NCBI RefSeq assembly: GCF_000381925.1 | Contig: NZ_KB907307.1 | Location: 2,232,001 to 2,296,000, forward strand | Source: Nocardia sp. BMG111209 | Lineage (GTDB): Bacteria > Actinomycetota > Actinomycetes > Mycobacteriales > Mycobacteriaceae | Direction: 5' to 3' | DNA: 64,000 bases | Translations under genes and position numbers: made by a program | The notes under the pieces: generated by a model | What the model was told of the DNA's origin: nothing | Databases searched by the model: none | The model's input: only the letters and a program-made list of their open reading frames with translations | Shown: positions 57,990 to 64,000 of the stretch, one piece after another | Position numbering within the stretch: position 1 is the stretch's first letter | Layout of the letters: each line of letters opens with the position of its first letter

Positions 57990-58973
57990 ATGCAGGCAGT
58001 CGTCATGCTCGAAACCGGCGCACCCGAGGTGCTCGTCGCCCGGGAGGTCGACGATCCTCGTCCCGGCCCCGGCGAAATCCTGATCGATACCGTGGCGATC
58101 CCGGTGTTGTATCCCGAAACCCTGTTGCGCTCCGGGGCTTTCCCCTTTCCGGTGCCGACGCCCGTGGTGTTCGGATTCCAGGCCGCGGGCGTCGTCACCG
58201 AAATCGGGCCGGGCGCCGATCCCGCGCTGCGCGGCGCGCGGGTCGTCGCGGCCACCGCGGGACTCGGAGGCTATGCCGAAAAGGTGTGTGTCCCCGCGGA
58301 ATTCGCGACCGTCATCCCGGACGGGCTCGACACCGATACCGCGGCCGCGGTACTGATGGGTGGTTCGGTCGCGCTGCCGCTGCTGGAGACGGCGAGGTTG
58401 AGCGGCACCGAGACCGTGCTGGTGCAGGCGGCCGCGGCCGGGGTCGGCGGCAGTCTCACCCAGCTGGCGAAGCGGTTCGGCGCCGCGCGCGTCATCGCCA
58501 CGGCCGGCGGTGCGCGCAAGGGTGACCGCGCGCGCGAACTCGGCGCGGACGAGGTCCTCGACCACACCGATCCCGACTGGCCGCAGCGGCTGCGGGAAGC
58601 GCTGGGCGAGAACACGATCGATGTCGTCTTCGATGCCATCGGCGGGTCGACCGCCAACCGGCTGCTCGCCGTGCTCACACCCGCCGGCGGCCGCATGCTC
58701 GGCTACGGGCACCTGTCCGGGAGCCCGGCCGAGGTGTCGGCCGCGGATCTGATGGCCGCCGGGCTCACCTACACCGGCTGCGCCGGGCCCGCCTGGCTGG
58801 GCCGGGTCGCGGCGGCCCGCGCGCGTACCCTCGAACTCGCCGCGACCGGCGCACTGCGGCCCATGCTGGCGGACGTACTCCCGCTGGCGCAGGCCGCGGC
58901 GGCGCATCGGCTGATCGAGCAGCGGGCCACGGCCGGCACCATCATCCTGCGTCCGGAAAACGCTGCCGGATAA
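57990..58973 (+). CDS. Zinc-type alcohol dehydrogenase / quinone oxidoreductase-like protein
   Basis: A 327-residue medium-chain dehydrogenase/reductase of the NADPH:quinone oxidoreductase group. The N-terminal GroES-like fold has GEILIDTVAIPVLYPETLLR, lacking the zinc-binding Cys/His ligands. The Rossmann domain has VQAAAAGVGGSLTQLAKRFG (AxxGVGG motif) and IATAGGARKGDRARELGADE. GRMLGYGHLSGSP and LPLAQAAAAHRLIEQRATAG are typical later motifs. The substrate is an enone or quinone. Controlled by the divergent TetR. ATG 57990 follows GGAG. Confidence 0.88.
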   Translation: MQAVVMLETGAPEVLVAREVDDPRPGPGEILIDTVAIPVLYPETLLRSGAFPFPVPTPVVFGFQAAGVVTEIGPGADPALRGARVVAATAGLGGYAEKVCVPAEFATVIPDGLDTDTAAAVLMGGSVALPLLETARLSGTETVLVQAAAAGVGGSLTQLAKRFGAARVIATAGGARKGDRARELGADEVLDHTDPDWPQRLREALGENTIDVVFDAIGGSTANRLLAVLTPAGGRMLGYGHLSGSPAEVSAADLMAAGLTYTGCAGPAWLGRVAAARARTLELAATGALRPMLADVLPLAQAAAAHRLIEQRATAGTIILRPENAAG

Positions 58974-59005
58974 GGTTTTCCGCCGCGCGGATCGCCGCCG
59001 GCAGC

Positions 59006-59263
59006 TCAGCCGGTGATCTCCCATTCGAAGACCACGAGTTCGGAGGCGCCCGAGGTGTGGATCGGGTCGGTGGCGACCAATTCGCGTGCGGCGTCGAGAT
59101 TGTCGGCGAGGATCACGTAGGCGCCACCGGTGCCGTCGGTGAAACGGCCGGTGCAGTCCAGATTTCCGGAGGCGCGCACCTCGTCGAGCCAGTCCCGGTG
59201 CGGCTCGGCGACCTCATCGGTCCAGTCGGGCGTGCGCAGTGCGAGCACCAGATATTTGTACAT
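59006..59263 (-). CDS. YciI-family protein
   Basis: An 85-residue YCII-domain protein with the ferredoxin-like fold. His22 (EPHRDWL) and an Asp region (SGNLDCTGRF...GGAYVILADNLDAARELV) are family-typical. YciI proteins may act as small dehalogenase-like or binding proteins; the role is unknown. Its ATG directly follows the nusB stop (TAGATG), so it is the last gene of the pepQ-efp-nusB operon. Confidence 0.88.
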   Translation of the reverse strand: MYKYLVLALRTPDWTDEVAEPHRDWLDEVRASGNLDCTGRFTDGTGGAYVILADNLDAARELVATDPIHTSGASELVVFEWEITG

Positions 59264-59779
59264 CTACACCTCACCGTCCGGGCGCGGAACCGCGCGAGTG
59301 GCGGCCGCGGCGGCGCGCACCTGCGGCGCCACCTCCACGACCCGGCCGAGCACGCCGTTGACGAAGCCGGGGGAATCGTCCGTGGACAACTCCTTGGCCA
59401 ATTCCACCGCCTCGTCGACGGCGACCACCGGCGGTACGTCGGCGGCGTGGAACAGTTCCCACACCGCCACCCGCAGGATGGCGCGGTCGACGGCGGGCAG
59501 CCGCGGCAGCGTCCAGTCCTGCAGATACGACTCGATGGCGCCGTCCACCCGGTCGAGGTCGTCGGCGACGCCCTCGACCAGGGTGCGGGTGTACGGATTC
59601 ACGGGCGCGACGCTGTCGTCCTTGGCCGACAGTTGCACCCGATCGTCGATCAGATCGGCGGGATCGACATCCCGGGCCTCGGCCTCGAACAACAGGTCCA
59701 CCGCGCGACGCCGGGCCTTGTGCCGGGCGCCTAGCTTCTTGTGCGGGGACTTCCTGTCGCCCCCGGGATGGTCGGCCAC
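59264..59779 (-). CDS. nusB: Transcription antitermination factor NusB
   Basis: A 171-residue RNA-binding protein that, with NusE (S10), binds boxA RNA in rRNA operon antitermination. Conserved features are [20 protein letters not shown] (basic RNA-binding helix), [20 protein letters not shown] and [20 protein letters not shown] followed by VNGVLGRV. The GTG start 59779 is 4 nt downstream of efp. The C-terminal tail after [16 protein letters not shown] is longer than in E. coli. Confidence 0.95.
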   Translation of the reverse strand: MADHPGGDRKSPHKKLGARHKARRRAVDLLFEAEARDVDPADLIDDRVQLSAKDDSVAPVNPYTRTLVEGVADDLDRVDGAIESYLQDWTLPRLPAVDRAILRVAVWELFHAADVPPVVAVDEAVELAKELSTDDSPGFVNGVLGRVVEVAPQVRAAAAATRAVPRPDGEV

Positions 59780-59783
59780 CGGA

Positions 59784-60347
59784 TCAGGCGTTGACGCGGC
59801 CGAGGTAGCTGCCGTCGCGCGAGTCGATCTTCAACTTGTCGCCTTCGTTGATGAACAGCGGCACCTGCACCTCGGCACCCGTCTCCAGGGTGGCCGGCTT
59901 GGTGCCCGCGCTGGAACGATCGCCCTGCAGGCCCGGCTCGGTGTGCGCGACCAGCAGCTCCACGGTGACCGGGAGCTCCACGTACAGCACCGCGCCCTCG
60001 TTGGTCGCGACCTGGACCTGCATGTTCTCCAGCAGGAAGCCGGCGGCCTTGCCGATGATCGGCTCCGCGATGCTGATCTGGTCGAACGTGTCGCCGTCCA
60101 TGAAGATGTAGTCCGACCCGTCGTGGTACAGGTAGGTCATGTCGCGGCGGTCGACGGTGGCGATCTCCACCTTCACACCCGCGTTGAAGGTCTTGTCGAC
60201 CACCTTGCCGGAGAGGACGTTCTTCAGCTTCGTCCGCACGAACGCAGGACCCTTACCCGGCTTGACGTGCTGGAACTCGATAATCTGCTGAAGCTGATTA
60301 TCGATGCGCAGCACGATGCCGTTCTTGAAGTCACTGGTGTCCGCCAC
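59784..60347 (-). CDS. efp: Translation elongation factor P
   Basis: A 187-residue EF-P that relieves ribosome stalling at polyproline. Domain I has [20 protein letters not shown] and the tip loop [17 protein letters not shown] with the conserved KPGKG; unlike in enterics, no lysylation genes are nearby. Domains II-III continue to the conserved C-terminal [23 protein letters not shown] 60347 is chosen over a longer frame. It is 33 bp downstream of pepQ. Confidence 0.96.
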   Translation of the reverse strand: MADTSDFKNGIVLRIDNQLQQIIEFQHVKPGKGPAFVRTKLKNVLSGKVVDKTFNAGVKVEIATVDRRDMTYLYHDGSDYIFMDGDTFDQISIAEPIIGKAAGFLLENMQVQVATNEGAVLYVELPVTVELLVAHTEPGLQGDRSSAGTKPATLETGAEVQVPLFINEGDKLKIDSRDGSYLGRVNA

Positions 60348-60380
60348 TGTCCTCAGGTCTCCTGTTCGTAGCAACCGGCG

Positions 60381-61502
60381 TCAATCGACGACGGTCAATT
60401 CTTTGCTGGTGAGCGTGAGCAGCTCGGGTCCCCCCTCGCGAACCACGAGCGTATCCTCGATCCGGACACCGCCACGGCCGGGGAAATACACACCTGGCTC
60501 GACGGTGACCGCCACGCCTCCGAGGAGTGTACCCGTGCCGGCTCGGGCGATCCCCGGCGCTTCGTGGATCTGCAAACCGACCCCGTGACCGAGGCCGTGC
60601 ACGAACAGATCGCCGTGGCCCGCGCCCTCGATCACCGAGCGCGCGGCCGCGTCCACCTCCGCACACGAGACACCCGGGCGCAGCGATTCCCGGCCCGCCC
60701 GCTGCGCCTCGTACACCAGCGTGTACACGTCCCGCTGCCAGTCGTCGGCCGCGCCGAGCACGAAGGTGCGGGTCATGTCCGAGTGGTAGCCGCCCACCAC
60801 CGCGCCGAAGTCGAACTTCACGAAATCGCCGGTGGCCAGCACGGCGTCGGTGGGCCGATGATGCGGGACGGCGGAGTTGGCGCCGGTCGCGACGATCGTC
60901 TCGAACGACACGGCCTCCGAGCCGTGCTCGAACATCAGCCATTCCAGTTCACGGGCCACCTGCCGCTCGGTGCGTCCCGGGCGCAGCCCGCCGCGCCCGA
61001 GCAGGGCCGCGAGCCCGGCGTCGGCGGCGGCGCAGGCCGCGCGCAACTGCGACACCTCGTACGGATCCTTGACCATCCGCAGCTGCTCCACCAGGCCCGG
61101 CATCGGCACGAGTTGCAGGCCGCCGGCCTGTTCCAGCAGCGCGCGATGCTGGTCCACGGTCACGACGTGACTCTCGAAGCCGATCCGGCCGACCTGCCAC
61201 TCCCCCGCCAGCTCGACGAGGCGGCGGGCGCAGGCGCGGGCGATCTCGGCGCGCAGATCGGGAACCTGTTCACCGACCTGGGTGGCGTAGCGGCCGTCGG
61301 TGCAGATCATCGTGCGTTCCTCGATGCCGTCCCAGGAGTGGACCAGCAGCGCCGCGTTGGATCCGGTGAATCCGGTCAGATACCGGATGTTGATCAGATC
61401 GGTCACCAGCAGGGCATCCACCCCCGCTTCCACCAGCAGATCACGCAACGCGGCCCGGCGAACGGCATAATTGGGGCGCCAGGCGCCCTGGTCGGCACAC
61501 AT
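60381..61502 (-). CDS. pepQ: Xaa-Pro aminopeptidase (M24)
   Basis: A 373-residue metallopeptidase of the pita-bread fold. The N-terminal creatinase-like domain (about 1-130) is followed by metal ligands in [19 protein letters not shown] (two Asp), [17 protein letters not shown] (His), VTVEPGVY (Glu) and GVRIEDT (Glu). It cleaves N-terminal residues before proline. It precedes efp in the same operon, as in relatives. ATG 61502 is chosen; GTG 61511 is an alternative. Confidence 0.92.
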   Translation of the reverse strand: MCADQGAWRPNYAVRRAALRDLLVEAGVDALLVTDLINIRYLTGFTGSNAALLVHSWDGIEERTMICTDGRYATQVGEQVPDLRAEIARACARRLVELAGEWQVGRIGFESHVVTVDQHRALLEQAGGLQLVPMPGLVEQLRMVKDPYEVSQLRAACAAADAGLAALLGRGGLRPGRTERQVARELEWLMFEHGSEAVSFETIVATGANSAVPHHRPTDAVLATGDFVKFDFGAVVGGYHSDMTRTFVLGAADDWQRDVYTLVYEAQRAGRESLRPGVSCAEVDAAARSVIEGAGHGDLFVHGLGHGVGLQIHEAPGIARAGTGTLLGGVAVTVEPGVYFPGRGGVRIEDTLVVREGGPELLTLTSKELTVVD

Positions 61503-61627
61503 GAACTCCACGCTACCGCCGTCATGTCACGAACAATTGATAGCGATCGGCTGTTCACATCGGCGAAGTTGTCCACATTTTCCGATCGCACCCCCTGTTC
61601 CGTGGTCCGGGCGGTCAGGCTGGATCC

Positions 61628-62065
61628 ATGTCCGCCGAATCCGTGACCGCCGTCCTCGCTCCCGTGCTGCTGATCGCGTGGTGCGCCCTGCTCACCGTCA
61701 CCGACCTGCGTACCCGGCGCCTGCCCAACCCGCTGACCGCCGCGGGCGCGGTCGCGGTCCTGGGCTACGCGGGCGTCACCGGTCGCCTGCTGCCCGCACT
61801 GCTCGGCGCGCTGCTGCTGGCCGGTCCGTATCTCGTTGTGCACCTGGCGGTTCCGGCCGCGTTCGGTGCCGGCGACGTGAAGCTGGCCGTCGGGCTCGGC
61901 GCCGCCGCCGCGCTGGGCGGCGCCGCGGTCTGGGTCTGGTCGGCGCTGGCCGCGCCGGTCCTCACCGCGGCGGCCGGCGTCGCGAGACCGGGCGGCGCGC
62001 GGGCGATTCCGCACGGTCCGGCCATGTGTGCGTGCACCCTGGCCGCCCTCGGATGGGCGTCGTGA
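61628..62065 (+). CDS. Type IV prepilin peptidase-like (A24) membrane protein
   Basis: A 145-residue membrane protease of the A24 family, short for the group. The two catalytic Asp are in [13 protein letters not shown] (Asp26) and [11 protein letters not shown] (the GxGD motif). Four to five membrane segments flank them. The N-terminal methylase part of the full enzyme is missing, as in small actinobacterial homologues. A gene of this type lies upstream of aroC in mycobacteria too. It is 147 bp upstream of aroC on the same strand. Confidence 0.85.
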   Translation: MSAESVTAVLAPVLLIAWCALLTVTDLRTRRLPNPLTAAGAVAVLGYAGVTGRLLPALLGALLLAGPYLVVHLAVPAAFGAGDVKLAVGLGAAAALGGAAVWVWSALAAPVLTAAAGVARPGGARAIPHGPAMCACTLAALGWAS

Positions 62066-62211
62066 GACGCGCGCCGGGCGGAGGGCTGGGTCCCGGCGTT
62101 GTGCGCATCCACGGTGGTCATGGCGTTGTGCGCGGCCGGAGCGCGGGCCGCGGCGCGCATCATGCCGGGCCATGTGTCGGGTCACCCGTGTTGACATGGA
62201 AAGATGGACCC

Positions 62212-63423
62212 GTGTTGCGCTGGATTACTGCTGGAGAATCCCATGGTCCCGCCCTCGTCGCCATCCTCGAAGGAATGGCCGCCGGGGTCGAGGTGACCTC
62301 CGCCGATGTCGCCGCGCAACTGGCGCGTCGCCGTCTCGGCTACGGCCGTGGCGCGCGGATGAAGTTCGAGGCCGACCAGGTCACCATTCTGGGCGGCGTC
62401 CGCCACGGCCGCACGATGGGCGGTCCGGTCGCCATCCAGATCGGTAACAGCGAGTGGCCGAAGTGGACTCAGGTGATGTCCGCCGATCCGGTCGATCCCG
62501 CGGAGCTGGCCGAGCAGGCGCGCAATGCCCCGCTGACCCGGCCGCGGCCCGGTCACGCCGACTTCGCCGGCATGCTCAAGTACGGCTTCGACGACGCTCG
62601 CCCGGTGCTCGAGCGGGCCAGCGCGCGCGAGACCGCGGCCCGGGTCGCCGTCGGCACGGTCGCGCGGCAGTTCCTGCGGCAGGCGCTCGGTGTCGAGGTG
62701 ATCTCGCACGTGGTGTCGATCGGCACCGCCGCGGCCACCGCCGGGCTGGTGCCCGCCGCCGACGATCTGGCCGCGATCGACGAGTCGCCGGTGCGGGCCT
62801 TCGACAAGGAGGCCGAGGCGGCGATGATCGCCGAGATCGAGGCCGCCAAGAAGGACGGCGACACCCTCGGCGGCGTGGTCGAGGTGGTCGTCTCCGGCCT
62901 GCCGATCGGACTGGGCTCGTTCACCAGTGGTGAGAACCGTCTCGACTCGCGGCTGGCCGCGGCGCTGATGGGCATCCAGGCGATCAAGGGTGTCGAGGTG
63001 GGCGACGGTTTCGAGACCGCCCGCCGCCGCGGCAGCCAGGCCCACGACGAGATGCGGCCCGGACCCGACGGCGTACTGCGGTCCACCAACCGGGCCGGCG
63101 GCCTGGAGGGCGGTATGACCAACGGCGAGGCGCTGCGGGTGCGGGCCGCCATGAAGCCCATCTCGACCGTGCCGCGCGCGCTCGCGACGGTCGACATGGC
63201 CACCGGCGACGAGGCCGTCGCGATCCATCAGCGCTCCGACGTGTGCGCGGTACCGGCCGCCGGTGTCGTCGCCGAGGCGATGGTCGCGCTGGTCGTCGCG
63301 CAAGCGGTGCTGGAGAAATTCGGCGGGGATTCGCTGCCGGAGACCATCGGCAACATCGACGGCTACCTGAAGCGGATCGCTGCCCGCCCGCATTTCGCGG
63401 GCCCGGTCGTGCAGGAGGCGTAG
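62212..63423 (+). CDS. aroC: Chorismate synthase
   Basis: A 403-residue FMN-dependent enzyme that makes chorismate from EPSP. Signatures are [57 protein letters not shown] and the C-terminal [20 protein letters not shown]. The start GTG 62212 has GGAAAG upstream; the frame stays open far upstream but without family sequence. It begins the shikimate run aroC-aroK. Confidence 0.97.
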   Translation: MLRWITAGESHGPALVAILEGMAAGVEVTSADVAAQLARRRLGYGRGARMKFEADQVTILGGVRHGRTMGGPVAIQIGNSEWPKWTQVMSADPVDPAELAEQARNAPLTRPRPGHADFAGMLKYGFDDARPVLERASARETAARVAVGTVARQFLRQALGVEVISHVVSIGTAAATAGLVPAADDLAAIDESPVRAFDKEAEAAMIAEIEAAKKDGDTLGGVVEVVVSGLPIGLGSFTSGENRLDSRLAAALMGIQAIKGVEVGDGFETARRRGSQAHDEMRPGPDGVLRSTNRAGGLEGGMTNGEALRVRAAMKPISTVPRALATVDMATGDEAVAIHQRSDVCAVPAAGVVAEAMVALVVAQAVLEKFGGDSLPETIGNIDGYLKRIAARPHFAGPVVQEA

Positions 63424-64000
63424 TTGATCGTGCAGACCGACCCGCGCCGTCCGTGCGTGGTTCTGGTCGGGCCGCCCGGAGCGGGCAAGTCGACGATCGG
63501 CCGCAAGCTGGCCAAGGAACTCGGGGTCGACCTGTTCGATACCGATGCCGGGATCGAGGCCGAGACCGGACGGACCATCCCGGACATCTTCGCCGTCGAC
63601 GGTGAGCCCGAATTCCGGCGCATCGAGGAACGGGTGGTCCGGCGTGCGATCCTCGCCGAACGCGGCGTCGTCTCGCTCGGCGGCGGCGCCGTCCTGTCGG
63701 ATGCCACCCGCGACCTGTTGCGCGGCCGTACCGTCGTGTACCTGGAGATCAGCATCGCCGAGGGCCTGCGCCGCACCGGCGCGAACAACAATCGCCCCCT
63801 GCTGGCAGGCGACGACCCGGGCGAGAAGTACCGCACCCTGATGCGCCACCGCCGCCCCTTGTACCGCGAGGTGGCCTCGGTGCGCGTCCGCACCGACGGC
63901 CGCAGCCCCGGCCGCGTGGTGCGCCACATCATGGCGAAACTCGACCTGGAACCGGTATCCACCACCGAAGAACCGGACCCCGAAACCGCCCGCACCCCCC
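63424..64000 (+). CDS. aroK: Shikimate kinase, 3' end cut by the window edge
   Basis: Translation from TTG 63424 (directly after the aroC stop TAG) or GTG 63430 gives a P-loop kinase: [20 protein letters not shown], the shikimate-binding [14 protein letters not shown] (Asp pair), SLGGGAVLS and RPLLAGDD of the lid. The frame continues without a stop to base 64000, at least 192 residues, so the end lies outside the window; the tail after MAKLDLEPV is acidic and Pro-rich. Co-translation with aroC is likely. Confidence 0.9.
   Translation, partial: MIVQTDPRRPCVVLVGPPGAGKSTIGRKLAKELGVDLFDTDAGIEAETGRTIPDIFAVDGEPEFRRIEERVVRRAILAERGVVSLGGGAVLSDATRDLLRGRTVVYLEISIAEGLRRTGANNNRPLLAGDDPGEKYRTLMRHRRPLYREVASVRVRTDGRSPGRVVRHIMAKLDLEPVSTTEEPDPETARTP

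Overview
The window reads as chromosomal DNA from a high-GC actinobacterium of the Nocardia/Rhodococcus/Mycobacterium group, most likely a Nocardia or close relative. The evidence is codon usage dominated by G/C third positions, frequent GTG starts, 4-nt ATGA/GTGA gene overlaps, and a gene order typical of Corynebacteriales (mIHF-gmk-rpoZ-coaBC-metK-priA, rsbW-sigF, a helicase-dead PriA). No rRNA, tRNA, CRISPR array, complete insertion sequence or replication origin was found.

Layout. 0-6.5 kb: HAD phosphatase, orphan ABC ATPase, ArsR plus SRPBCC pair, asparagine-type permease, secreted gamma-glutamyltransferase lipoprotein. 6.5-11.2 kb: riboflavin genes ribE-ribBA-ribH with a PH-like membrane protein, then rpe; no ribD is seen. 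11.3-17.6 kb: rsbW-sigF, nadE, a YbaK-type editing protein, and a divergent LysR / YeiH-family exporter pair whose exporter carries a His-rich tandem-repeat insert. 17.9-21.5 kb: def-fmt-rsmB. 21.5-25.1 kb: a small accessory patch (secreted lipase, PadR, frameshifted GNAT, zinc-ribbon protein, two decayed Rpn-type nuclease genes). 25.1-42.2 kb: the large minus-strand housekeeping block pyrR-pyrB-pyrC-(membrane protein)-carA-carB-(small ORF)-pyrF, then mihF-gmk-rpoZ-coaBC-metK-priA. It makes UMP and supplies GMP, the RNA polymerase omega subunit, CoA and SAM. It opens with a probable PyrR-binding hairpin over the pyrR ribosome-binding site.

42.3-59.0 kb is accessory: alpha/beta hydrolase, MarR-MFS, an AlkB-like dioxygenase under a LexA-like box, a translationally coupled pair of short MutS-like ATPases, a MESH1-like HD hydrolase, and an SRPBCC gene separated from it by one in-frame TAG. 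Then come AraC/NmrA, an FAD monooxygenase, a DUF4334 protein with a 31-bp inverted repeat, a serpin, an ArsB/SLC13-like transporter, a thioesterase and TetR/quinone oxidoreductase. This block separates pyrR from yciI-nusB-efp-pepQ and aroC-aroK (59-64 kb), which adjoin the pyr genes in related genomes. The window ends inside aroK.

The most unusual items are the tandem MutS-like ATPases beside a damage-inducible-looking alkB, the PriA with a ~300-residue insert containing a perfect (Asp-Ala)21 tract from 21 copies of a hexanucleotide, the His-rich decapeptide repeat in the YeiH-family exporter, and the bacterial serpin. Functions rest on reading translated motifs by eye; no database search was run.
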